Source of the DNA: Sycon ciliatum
Lineage: Eukaryota > Porifera > Calcarea > Leucosolenida > Sycettidae
NCBI RefSeq assembly: GCF_964019385.1
Contig: NC_088653.1
Coordinates: forward strand, 12,503,835 to 12,567,834
Reading direction: 5' to 3'
Length of the DNA: 64,000 nucleotides
Below are positions 42,771 to 53,123 of the stretch, one piece after another (the stretch's first letter is position 1; each line of letters starts with the position of its first letter). A program made the position numbers and the translations under genes. The notes under the pieces are model-generated. The model did no database searches. It was not told the origin of the DNA and saw only the letters and a list, made by a program, of their open reading frames with translations.

Positions 42771-45700
42771 ATGGAGGAGAACCAAGGAAATATTGCTCCG
42801 AGTCGGACATCCAGCCATGGGCTATCTCCCGACGAAGAACCACGGTCGTGTTCCTCTTCCCAGGCTCATCATTCCCCTGCCTCGGTGAATTGCCAAGCTG
42901 ATGATCCTGCATCGTCGTGCTCATCGACCCCGCGGACACGCGCAACGCCGGTATCGTTACCCGATGGTGTGAAGAGGTTAGCTGAGATGCTGAAGAAGCG
43001 CTACGTAAGTGCTAAAGTACAGATTGGCAAGGGGATGTGTGTAAAACCGAATAGGCGAGCGCTGGATAAGATCTTTGTGAATGTGGTTGTGATACCGCGC
43101 GAAGAACTGGCTTCGCTGAACGAACAAACTTTCTTCGGTTCCCAAAGCGATGTGCAGAAGTTGAGCCATGTGTTTTCGCGAGTCGCGGACAAAGTGCAGC
43201 ACGTGCAACTGGCCAATATGTTTGACTTTGACGGGGAAGAACTAACTTGATGAAGACGAATCAGTTCGTGTATTGGCTGTTGCATGTGCTGGCGCTGGCA
43301 AGACGACCATATTCTTGTTGAAAGGTCCTATGGACTGGGCAAGAGGTTTGATCTGGCATGAGTTTGACATTGTGGGTGCATTGGCGCTGCGTGAACCCAG
43401 TGTTCGACACGCAAGTGATATAGTTGAGCTGCTACGCTTGAGGCAGCTTGGCATTGTCGATCCGAAGGAGCAAAATGAAATTGCATCCTACATCCATGCC
43501 AACCCGCGGCGTCTTTGTCTCGTATTCGATGGCTTAGATGAAACGGTTCTTGACGACTGTAGCGATTTTGTGCGTGGCATTATTTGCGGCAAGGAATTGA
43601 AAGGTGTTCGCTTGATTCTTACATCACGCCATTCGAAAGAAGTCATAAAACTGGCTCTCTCATGCCCATTTGACCGTCGCGTAGAAGTGCTGGGATTCAC
43701 CAAGGACAATGTGCACGAATATGTAAACAATGTCCTCCGGTGCGAGCCGGCCAGCAAATTGCTTGAACGCGTCAATTCTGATCCGAGTTTAGCGGCCATT
43801 ATGCAAACGCCTTTCTTCACGGAGTCGACCTGCGACGTTTTCCGTACTTATGGCTCTGTTCCTTCGTCACTGTTCGGCATCTTCATGTCTTTGATCCTGA
43901 GTATCGTTCGACAGAACACTGAGAGTGCGTATCCAGACTGGCCGTCCGTTCCTCGTATCTTGAAGGAGAGGATCCTGGAGTTGGGTCATTTTGCATTTCT
44001 GATGCTAGTTGGTAAGAAGGTGGTGTTCAGCGACCGTGACCTTGATGAACAGCAGGTATCGAAGGAAAGTCGCTCACTTGGTCTTCTTGTGGCGTGCGAG
44101 TCACTGTCGCATCCATGCGTTGGTCAATGGCAGTTCAGCCATCTTTCGGTTCAAGAATGCCTTGCTTCCCAGTACATTGCAGCCACTGTTCCGGATGCGA
44201 GTGACGTTAAATTCCTCGTGAGGCAGGTGGGAGCTTTGACTGGTCACTTGAGCACCTTTTGGTGCCTGCTTGCATCACAACTGGTTGCAGACGCGAAGGA
44301 AGCCTTAATTGCAGCGATTCTCACTCAGCCTGTTTCGGACGAGCAGGATATTCGCAAGCTGAAGGCATGTGAAAGTGTGACTCGTTTCCTTCGCTCTTCC
44401 GAGGACGATCTTCTGCTGGTGACAGAGGTTCTGTGTGAACATCTCGACGATTCGGCCGTCCAGAGTCTGGCTGCTTGCGTTCTCACTGATCTACTAGCGG
44501 ACGGTGTGAGTGTGTCTCAGGCTATCGACGAAGTTCTTCCTCATTCTTTCGCTTTGTCATTGCAGGACTACGTTCGCGCTCTTCTGCGGCTGTGGCGGCG
44601 CAAAGTACCCCGCGCTAGCATCAGAATGCTATCTACCGCCTTGAAACCTATCAATCCCTATGCATCAACCCGCCTTCTTGAGTATTTCCATTCCAGGCCA
44701 TCCACATCCCTTGACTTTGACCAATGTGCCTTGCACTCGCAAGAAGAGAAATCAGTCATGACTGCTTCGGTATCAGATTCAGTTTCGGGTATGCACGAAA
44801 TTTTCACACCTGTTCGCCGTCGACTGCTGTTACTTGCTTGCCTTGTGTATGCGCAGCCTGGAACGGATACAGGTGACGTGGCCAATGCTACACATTCACC
44901 CTCGCCTGCTCTAGAGGCAGCCTTCTTACACTATGGCTGCGACTTTAGCAGCTTTTGCCTTTCTTCAGCGCATTGCTACCTTCTATCATCCGTGATTTCA
45001 GACCATCACAAGTCTATCGGCACTATCTCCCTTCGCGCCTGCCAGCTAGACGATCGTGCATTTGAGCTACTGGCACCGGGACTTGTTAAGTGTCATGGAT
45101 TATCGAAAGTCGACCTTTCAAGCAATGCACTAACAAACAATCTAGTGGCACACATCTGTAACGTGATCCGCACAAACCGTTCGACTTTGTACGTACTGAG
45201 CATACACGATCTGCAGTTGTCCTCATCTGGATACGCACAGTTGGTACCGGCAATAGTTAGTTGTCACCGTGTCAGCCAGTTGTGCATTGGTCATGTTCAG
45301 TGCCAGGACATCACCACCAATATTCTCATATGCCTGGTCATCCTGGCGTACTGCAAGCTGTTGTATAGCCCCGGGCTTCACTTTTGTATCGGTGATGAAG
45401 GTCTGGCTATGCTTTACCCCCTTTTGGTGTCAAGGCCACAGCTCGCATTTCAATTTCAGTTTGCAGGGCTATCATCATCAGGTGTATCAGTGATCAGGCG
45501 TGTTATGTCAGTGATCAATAGACACCTTGCCGCGTTAGATTTGTCTGGTCTATCCGACATGCTAGAGGATCCTAGATCCTAGAGGGTGGTGGCGTTCCCA
45601 CAGCGGATGCGGAAAACTCGGCTTTCAGCCGAGTCTCACGGGAACCGTGAAATTTTTTTTTTTTTTTTTTTATCCGACATGCTCCTATTCACTCTGGCAC

Positions 45701-46017
45701 CAAGCATAGTGTTGTGTAAAGCATTGAAATTCCTGACAGTGCTGGATGGCACTCTCACTTCCGAGTCGCTTCCTGTGCTTGCTAGTATTCTGCTATCGTG
45801 CCCTCTTCTCTGTTCTCTTGGTGTCGAACACAGTACTGTATTCCTTCTTGAGAACGACGACGAGGGGAGTATGCAGTTTGTCAGAGCTGTACGCAGCAGT
45901 GAGATGTTGAACACACTTGTAATGCCCCGTCGAGAGTTTGTGAATGATCGCCTGGCTGGGCTGCTTGCTAGTGTGGCTGCAGAAGTCGAGCGAGACCTGC
46001 GGATTGTGTACCGATGA
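42771..46017 (+). pseudogene. NACHT-LRR (NLR) receptor, copy 2, disrupted
   Basis: Same architecture as NLR1 and NLR3, with the ATG kept at 42771. A four-base gain (aact repeated, about 43240-43247) shifts the frame before the P-loop, so the first frame ends at 43250. The NACHT to LRR part is open from about 43251 onward. A 107-base retroposon with a 13-base target duplication (45564-45670) entered the LRR. The added 120 bases keep the frame but bring one stop (tag, 45580-45582), after which the original frame runs on to 46017. Intact motifs remain: CAGAGKTT, LVFDGLDE and FSHLSVQECLA. Loss looks recent because the rest is hardly decayed. A shorter protein from an internal start cannot be excluded. 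Confidence 0.9.
45564..45670 (+). mobile_element. Small retroposon with oligo-T end, inside NLR2
   Basis: 107 bases between perfect copies of tatccgacatgct (45551-45563, 45671-45683). It contains two hairpins (actcggctttcagccgagt; cacgggaaccgtg) and ends in 18 T. The 13-base target duplication is what LINE machinery makes. An RNA polymerase III-like small RNA as source is inferred from the hairpins and T end. I do not recognise the parent RNA. Confidence 0.8.
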
Positions 46018-46036
46018 CTGTGTACGCTATTTGATA

Positions 46037-46250
46037 CCATGCCAGCCCTACCCTACAGTCTGGTGATGTGTAATGTAGACCATGCCAGCCCTACCCTACA
46101 GCCTGGTGATGTGGAATGTAGACCATGCCAGCCCTACCCTACAGTCTGGTGATGTGGAATGTAGACCATGCCAGCCCTACCCTACAGTCTGGTGATGTGG
46201 AATGTAGACCATACCAGCCCTACCCTACAGTCTGGAGGTGTGGAATGTAG
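46037..46250. repeat. 43-bp tandem repeat after NLR2 (5 units)
   Basis: Five units, 19 bases after the stop, with few differences between them. Confidence 0.93.
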
Positions 46251-46450
46251 GCTGTAGGAGCACACAGACAACACAGTGTGTATATACATGTACATACTAT
46301 ACACTGAATGTACTGCATACACGTACATAGTACAGTAAAGACAACACATGTTAGTCATCTCTGAACATGTAGTATTGTCTGGAGTACAGTTATGTACGGC
46401 AACTTGTCCACCATATCTCCTTTGCCCAGGTGGCCTGCATCCCGTATGAC

Positions 46451-46458
46451 TCTCTATT

Positions 46459-46497
<39 letters not shown>

Positions 46498-46498
46498 A

Positions 46499-46583
<85 letters not shown>
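46451..46583. repeat. (CT)n microsatellite
   Basis: Nearly pure tc repeat with short ctatctat interruptions. Confidence 0.95.
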
Positions 46584-46585
<2 letters not shown>

Positions 46586-47246
46586 CTTACTGCCTCTCCA
46601 TCTGCCCACCAAAGTCTTTCGTTTCTCTGTCACCCCTATCCGTTTCCCAAGTACCGATACTACTTATCTTCCGAAACCAACCTCGTCCGTCCCTTGTTGT
46701 CAGTGTGTAACTATGGCAGTCCCAAATCTTCAACAGTAGACACGGAGTGTATTGAAGATATACATGTAGAGGTGTTTGCACGCGTATGAGGAGATCAGAA
46801 ACTATCTACACTAGCAACACACTGAACACCATACCTGGTTGAGTGCGCTTTTTCTTGCTTCTTCTTTTTTTTTAATTTTCTGCCGATGGCGGACCAATAG
46901 GCTTGTAGTGGTTGATTTTTCACTTGAAAATTTAATACATGTCATGACGAGCCGTTTTCATGCCCTCAAAACTGGTGATTATATTTACGAGACGGTTTTG
47001 ATTGTCCTCTCATCTCCTGTGTACATCAGCCATGCATAGGAACAGACGGTATTGCCTGGTGATATATCTAGCTTGAGTGTTAGTCGGTACAATAGGCTGA
47101 CTAGAGTACTGGACAATGAAGCCTAGTCTGCTATGTGTATGTGCGTTGGGAGGGGAGGGTGCATGTGTGTGTGGGGGGGGGGGGGGGGCTGCATGGGTGT
47201 ATGTATGTGTGTGGGGTGCGGGGGGGGGGGGGGGGCAGTGAATGAA
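46584..47246. other. Conserved spacer before the satellite
   Basis: Matches 31221-31867. Two G-rich patches at 47173-47187 and 47220-47236. No gene is seen. Confidence 0.6.
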
Positions 47247-47297
47247 AAATAGGGATTCACTGGCCAGAAAAAGCCACTTCAATTAGCTCAGTGGTGG
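47247..47297. repeat. Dispersed module before the satellite
   Basis: Copy of the module at 444-496 and 31868-31921, here with the A-box-like word tagctcagtgg. Confidence 0.6.
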
Positions 47298-49402
47298 ATT
47301 CGCTGGCGCTGAACTTTACCGCGCTTAATTGCTGGCGCTGTACTTTACCGCGCTGAGTCGCTGACGCTGTACTTTACCGCGCTGTACTTTACCGCGTTGT
47401 ACATTACCGCGCTGAGTCCTTGGCGCTGTGCTTTACGTTGCTGTACTTTACCGTGCTGAGTCGCTGGCGCCGTACTTTACGGCGCTGCACTTTACCGCGC
47501 TGAGTCGCTGGCGCTGTATTTTTCTGTGCTGTACTTTGCCGCGCTGAGTCGCTGCCGCCGTACTTTACCGCGCTGAGTCGCTGGCGCTGTGCTTTACGGC
47601 GCTGTACTTTACCGTGCTGAGTCGCTGGCGCCGTACTTTACGGCGCTGCACTTTACCGCGCTGAGTCGCTGGCGCTGTACTTTACTGTGCTGTACTTTGC
47701 CGCGCTGTACTTTACCGCACTGTACTTTACTGCGCTGAGTCTCTGGCGCTGTACTTTACCGCGGTGAGTCGCTGGCGCTGTACTTTACCGCGCTGAGTCG
47801 CTGGCGCTGTGCTTTACCGCGCTGTACTTTACCGTGCTGAGTCGCTGGCGCCGTACTTCACGGCGCTGAGTCGCTGGCGCTGTACTTTACCGTGCTGTAC
47901 TTTACCGCGCTGAGTCGCTGGCGCTGTACTTTACCGCGCTGAATCGCTGGCGCTGTGCTTTACCACGCTGTACTTTACCGTGCTGAGTCGCTGGCGCCAT
48001 ACTTCACGGCGCTGCACTTTACCGCGCTGAGTCGCTGGCTCTGTACTTTACCGTGCCGCACTTTATCACTCTGAGTCGCTGGCGCTGTGCTTTACCGCGC
48101 TGTACTTTACCGTGCTGAGTCGCTGGCGCCGTACTTCACGGCGCTGCACTTTACCGCGCTGAGTCGCTGGCTCTGTACTTTACCGTGCGTCACTTTATCA
48201 CTCTGAGTCGCTGGCGCTGTACTTTACCGCGCTGTACTTTACCGCGCTGTACTTTACCGCGCTGTACTGTACCGCGCTGAGTCGCTGGAGCCGTAGTTTA
48301 GGGCAATGTTATTTACCGCGCTGAGTCGTTGGCGCTTTACTTTGCCGCGCTGTACTTTACCGCGCTGAGTCCGTTGCTCTGTACTTACCGCGCTGAGTTG
48401 CTGGTGGTGAACTTTATCGCGCTGAGTCACTGGCGCTGTACTTTACCGTGCTGTACTTTACCGTGCTGAGTCGCTGGCGCCGTACTTCACGGCGCTGCAC
48501 TTTACCGCGCTGAGTCGCTGGTGTTGTACTTTACCGCGCTGTACTTAATCGCGCTGAGTCGCTGGCTCTGTACTTTACCGCGCTGTACTTTACCGCGCTG
48601 AGTCGCTGGCGCTGTACTTTACCGCGCTGAGTCGCTGGCGCCGTACTTCACGGCGCTGCACTTTACCGCGCTGAGTCGCTGGCTCTGTCCTTTACCGTGC
48701 TGCACTTTATCACTCTGAGTCGCTGGCGCTGTACTTTACCACGCTGTACTTTACCGCGCTTTACTTTACCGCGCTGTACTTTACCGCGCTGTACTGTACC
48801 GCGCTGAGTCGCTGGCGCCGTAGTTTAGGGCACTGTAATTTACCGCGCTGAGTCGTTGGCGCTTTACTTTGCCGCGCTGAGTCCGTTGCTCTGTACTTAC
48901 CGCGCTGAGTGGCTGGCGGTGAGCTTTATCGTGCTGAGTCACTGGCGCTGTACTTTATCGCGCTGTACTTTACCGCGCTGAGTCGCTGGCGCCGTCCTTT
49001 ACGGCGCTGCACTTTACCGCGCTGAGTCGCTGGCGCTGTACTTTACTGTGCTGTACTTTACCGCGCTGAGTCCCTGGCGCTGTACTTTACGCGCTGAGTC
49101 GCTGGCGCTGTGCTTTACCGCACTGTACGCTGCCGCGCTGAGTCGCTGGCGCCGTACTTTACCGCGCTGCACTTAACCGCGCTGTACTTCACCGCGCTGT
49201 ACTTTTTACCGCGCTGAGTCGCTGGCGCCGTACTTTAGGGCGCTGGTCTTTACCGCGCTGAGTCGTTGCGCTGTACTTTACTTCGCTGAGTTGCTGGCGC
49301 TGTACTTCACCGCGCTGATAGTCGCGCCGCTGAAGAAGCTGGCGCTGAAGTGCTGGCGCTGATATGTATCGCGCTGAAACGGCGGCGCTGAAATGGCAAG
49401 AC
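47298..49402. repeat. 15-bp-based satellite, U2
   Basis: About 2.1 kb of the words described for 31922-34118, in a different higher-order pattern, so the arrays have been rearranged since duplication. Confidence 0.94.
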
Positions 49403-49575
49403 CCCTGGCAATGGTCCAGGTGGTCTGGTCATGGTTGGACTAACCTTTTGAACATGAATACGTCGTGATTACTGCTAAGGAGACCGTGTGTGCCCGCCAT
49501 GTCAAACACGAAATAGGATAGGTCCGGACCAATTAAAAAATACTTTCCCTGACATGGGCGCGTACGTGTGTGTAT

Positions 49576-49880
49576 GGGGGAGGGGGGATTGCGGTGTTAG
49601 AGTGTATTTGTGTGTGTGGATGGGGGGGGGGGGAGGGGATGCGGTGCGTGAGTGTATTTGTGTGTGTGAAGGGGGGGGGGGGATTGCGGTGCATGAGTGT
49701 ATTTGTGTGGGTGAAGGGGGGGGGGGGGATTGCGGTGCGTGAGTGTATTTGTTTGGGTGTGGATGGGGGGGGGGGGGGATTGCGGTGGGTGATTGTATTT
49801 ATGTGTGGGGGGGGGGGGATTGCGGTGCGTGATTGTATTTGTGTGTGTGGGTGGATGGGGGGGGGGGGGGTACATAGGTC
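49576..49880. repeat. G-rich minisatellite delta
   Basis: Counterpart of 34291-34605 with a similar number of units but different G-run lengths. The spacer 49403-49575 before it holds nothing recognisable. Confidence 0.9.
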
Positions 49881-49882
49881 TA

Positions 49883-50053
49883 CAGTTAAACATATCAAGG
49901 CGACCACTCGGATAAGACGACCACCTACCCTAGCCGACCACTGCTACCAGGACCAAGGGATGCTATTTCCAGTTAATTAACCATGGATAAGGCGATCACC
50001 TGGTAACAGAGACCATGTTGAATGTCCCTTGAGCGGTCGTCTTACACAGGTTT
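49883..50053. mobile_element. MITE M1, cut at its right end
   Basis: It starts CAGTTAAACATATCAAGG with a TA flank but stops at cacaggttt, where it joins M4. Compared with U1-U2 (34613-35284) this is a deletion of about 200 bases with the alpha array lost. Confidence 0.8.
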
Positions 50054-50354
50054 ATTATCTCTAATATAAGCACAGTCTCCAATAATAGAACACCTTGGGG
50101 CGGCATTCAAAAAATAAAGTGCTCAGTGTCCATTATAAGCACACTGTGTAAATTCATTATCTGTACCGGCGAAAAAAACCCTGAAATGTGCGTGTCTGAC
50201 ATGAATTTGGCATGGCAACAGGCCTCTGAAATGAGGTTGAAATAATAATGGAACAGTCTCCAATAAAGGAACGTCTCCATTAATAGCACAGGGCGGAGGT
50301 ACTTTAAAAAAATAAAGGACCGTGCTTATAATATTATTAGAGATAATACGGTAT
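50053..50354. mobile_element. TIR element M4, left end trimmed
   Basis: Counterpart of 34981-35284. The first bases of the left inverted end are missing at the junction with M1; the right end (gagataatacggt) is whole. Confidence 0.8.
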
Positions 50355-50589
50355 GTGTGTGTGTGGGGGGGGGGGGTGGTGCACGGTTCTACATGTATTA
50401 TGATTGTGTGTGTGGTGGGGGGGGGGGGGGGTGCATGGGTCTATGTTTGCGTGTTAGTGGTGGAGTGCATGCGTCTATTATGGGTAGGGGGGGGGGGAGT
50501 GCATGGGTATTATGTATGTGTGTGTGTCGGGGGGGGGGGGGGGGTGCATGTGTGTGTGTGGGAGGGAGGGGGGGGGGGGGGGGACATGG
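50355..50589. repeat. Mixed G-rich minisatellite
   Basis: Six irregular units with cores like gtgcatgggtctatg and gtgcatgtgtgtgtg. It leads into minisatellite gamma, which is interrupted at 50594. Confidence 0.85.
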
Positions 50590-50593
50590 GTCT

Positions 50594-51480
50594 TATTATT
50601 ATTATTATTAGACACAATCTCATAGCATGTGACAAGCATAGCTAATGCAGGGACAGAATCCCCTGAGACAAGGGCGTTGAGCCAGCCACGGCAATAGTAA
50701 GCTAGGAAAACAAAGCAAATATCTCTTAATTTGCTGACCCAAAATCCTATATATAGGATTTGAAAATATGTGCGTTTTATGCCGTTGTTATTGGTCATCA
50801 CGACCAATAATAACGGCATAATGGTTTTCATGGAAGTTGTAAATATGTTTGAGGCATGAATGTTTACATTTTAGATTTCATAGGGCGATAATATTTCTGA
50901 TGAATACCCATTTTCAGCAATAATTTGAAATTTGAGCATAATTGTTCAGCTGCTGTCATGGAAAGGACTGAAGCAGTGAATGTGCAGAAGAACATTGCAG
51001 GTGTGGCACGGGGTGGTTTCATGACGACATATCGCACATGCCGTCATGAAACTACCAGTTTTAAGGATAAAACAAGGTCCGATAAAATCTCAAATCCTAT
51101 ATAATAGGATTCGAAAAATAGGGCACAGGCCTTCGTAATATTGGGCAAGGAGATGAGCCTGAGATGTTAGTGTTTGAAAAAGTTATCTTATTCAACTCTC
51201 AATATCGACTAAGACCTAGCAAGGAAGAATTGGTCACATACGTTTCCCTATGCTCGTGCCACACCCATTTTGAGTTGAAAATATGACCAAAATCCTATAT
51301 ATAGGATTTAGCAAATTAAGAGATGAATTAGAGCAGAAAATGAATGGAAAATTACAAAGAAAAACGATTTACGGAAGTGAGCACTATCAAAATTCGTGCA
51401 TCACCCAGGTATTCGAGAATGTTCTTCGATGATAATTATTGCGTCTAGTTCAGTTGTGATAGTAGATCTTTAATTAAACT
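50594..51480 (-). mobile_element. U3-only insertion with (TAA)n tail
   Basis: 887 bases in minisatellite gamma, between gtct copies (50590-50593, 51481-51484). On the minus strand the end at 50594-50612 is six TAA repeats, the kind of tail some LINEs and SINEs have; the 90 bases before it look like a retroposon 3' end. A foldback segment (50721-51324) lies in the middle. No protein domain is seen. Classification as retroposon plus nested element is inferred. Confidence 0.65.
50721..51324. mobile_element. Multi-palindrome TIR element
   Basis: 604 bases with inverted ends ATCTCTTAATTTGCT. Inside are three copies of a palindrome (aatcctatatataggatt) near 50743, 51093 (variant) and 51290, a 45-base hairpin (50777-50821, arms ttatgccgtt...aacggcataa), a second hairpin (51012-51055, arms ggtggtttcatgacg) and paired words gtgtggcacg / cgtgccacac (51001, 51255). 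It has no transposase; the target duplication is not clear. Confidence 0.7.
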
Positions 51481-51484
51481 GTCT

Positions 51485-52415
51485 ATATACATGTACGTGT
51501 GTGTGTGTGTGTGGGAGGGAGGGGGGGGGGGGACATGGGTCTATATACGTGTGTGTGTGTGTGTGTGTGTGTGGGAGGGAGGGAGGGGGGGGGGACATGG
51601 GTCTATATACGTGTGTGTGTGTGTGTGTGGGAGGGAGGGGGGGGGGGGATATGGGTCTATATACGTGTGTGTGTGGGGGGGAGGGAGGGGGGGGGGGGAC
51701 ATGGGTCTATATACGTGTGTGTGTGGGGGGGGGGGAGGGAGGGGGGGGGGACATGGGTCTATATACGTGTGTGTGTGTGTGTGGGAGGGAGGGGGGGGGG
51801 GGGGATATGGGTCTATATACGTGTGTGTGTGTGGGAGGGAGGGGGGGGGGGGGACATGGGTCTATATACGTGTGTGTGTGTGTGGGAGGGAGGGGGGGAC
51901 ATGGGTCTATATACGTGTGTGTGTGTGTGGGAGGGAGGGGGGGGGGGGACGGGGACATGGGTCTATATACGTGTGTGTGTGTGTGGGAGGGAGGGGGGGG
52001 GGGACATGAGTCTATATACGTGTGTGTGTGTGTGTGGGAGGGAGGGGGGGGGGGGGACATGGGTCTATATACGTGTGTGTGTGTGTGGGAGGGAGGGGGG
52101 GGGGACATGGGTCTATATACGTGTGTGTGTGTGTGTGTGGGAGGGAGGGGGGGGGGACATGGGTCTATATACGTGTGTGTGTGTGTGGGAGGGAGGGGGG
52201 GGGACGTGGGTCTACATTTTTTTGTATATACGTGTGTGTGTGTGTGGGAGGGAGGGGGGGGGGGGACATGGGTCTATATACGTGTGTGTGTGTGGGGGGG
52301 GAGGGGGGGGGGGACATGGGTCTTTATACGTGTGTGTGGGAGAGGAGGGAGGGGGGGGGGACATGGGTCTATATACGTGTGTGTGTGTGGGGGAGGGAAG
52401 GGGGGGGGGGAGTGC
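51485..52415. repeat. G-rich minisatellite gamma, U3
   Basis: About 20 units of gacatgggtctatatacgtg plus TG tract, gggaggga and G run. All plus-strand frames are open through lack of stops and are not genes. Confidence 0.93.
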
Positions 52416-52424
52416 ATAGGCATA

Positions 52425-52601
52425 CAGTGGACCCTGTGTAAGACGACCGCTCAATGGACCTTCAAAACGTGGTGTTTGTTACTAGAGATAGCTTTATCCA
52501 GGGTCAATTGACTGTAAGTAGCATCCCTTGGTCCTGGTTGCAGTGGTTTTCTAGGGCAGGTGGTCGCCTTATCCGAGTGGTCGCCTTGACAAGTTTTACT
52601 G
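52425..52601. mobile_element. MITE M1
   Basis: 177 bases, CAGTGGACCCTGTGTAAGACG to ACAAGTTTTACTG, TA on both sides. Counterpart of 38846-39022. Confidence 0.88.
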
Positions 52602-52678
52602 TATGCGTGTTTCTGTGTGTGAGTGTTGCGGGGGTTAGGCTTAGGGGGCGCACACTACACAGTCATGTGCATGACGAA

Positions 52679-53123
52679 CCATATCTTGTACTCAGGGTAG
52701 CATGTAAAACCATATCTTGTACTCAGGGTAGCATGTAAAACCATATCTTGTACTCAGGGTAGCATGTAAAACCATATCTTGTACTCAGGGTAGCATGTAA
52801 AACCATATCTTGTACTCAGGGTAGCATGTAAAACCGTATCTTGTACTCAGGGTAGCATGTAAAACCATATCTTGTACTCAGGGTAGCATGTAAAACCATA
52901 TCTTGTACTCAGGGTAGCATGTAAAACCATATCTTGTACTCAGGGTAGCATGTAAAACCATATCTTGTACTCAGGGTAGCATGTAAAACCATATCTTGTA
53001 CTCAGGGTAGCATGTAAAACCATATCTTGTACTCAGGGTAGCATGTAAAACCATATCTTGTACTCAGGGTAGCATGTAAAACCATATCTTGTACTCAGGG
53101 TAGCATGTAAAACCATATCTTGT
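52679..53123. repeat. 31-bp tandem repeat, U3 left part (about 14 units)
   Basis: Same unit as 39098-39783. It is broken within the unit after ccatatcttgt by a LINE and resumes at 54840 with ccatatcttgt again. Confidence 0.95.
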
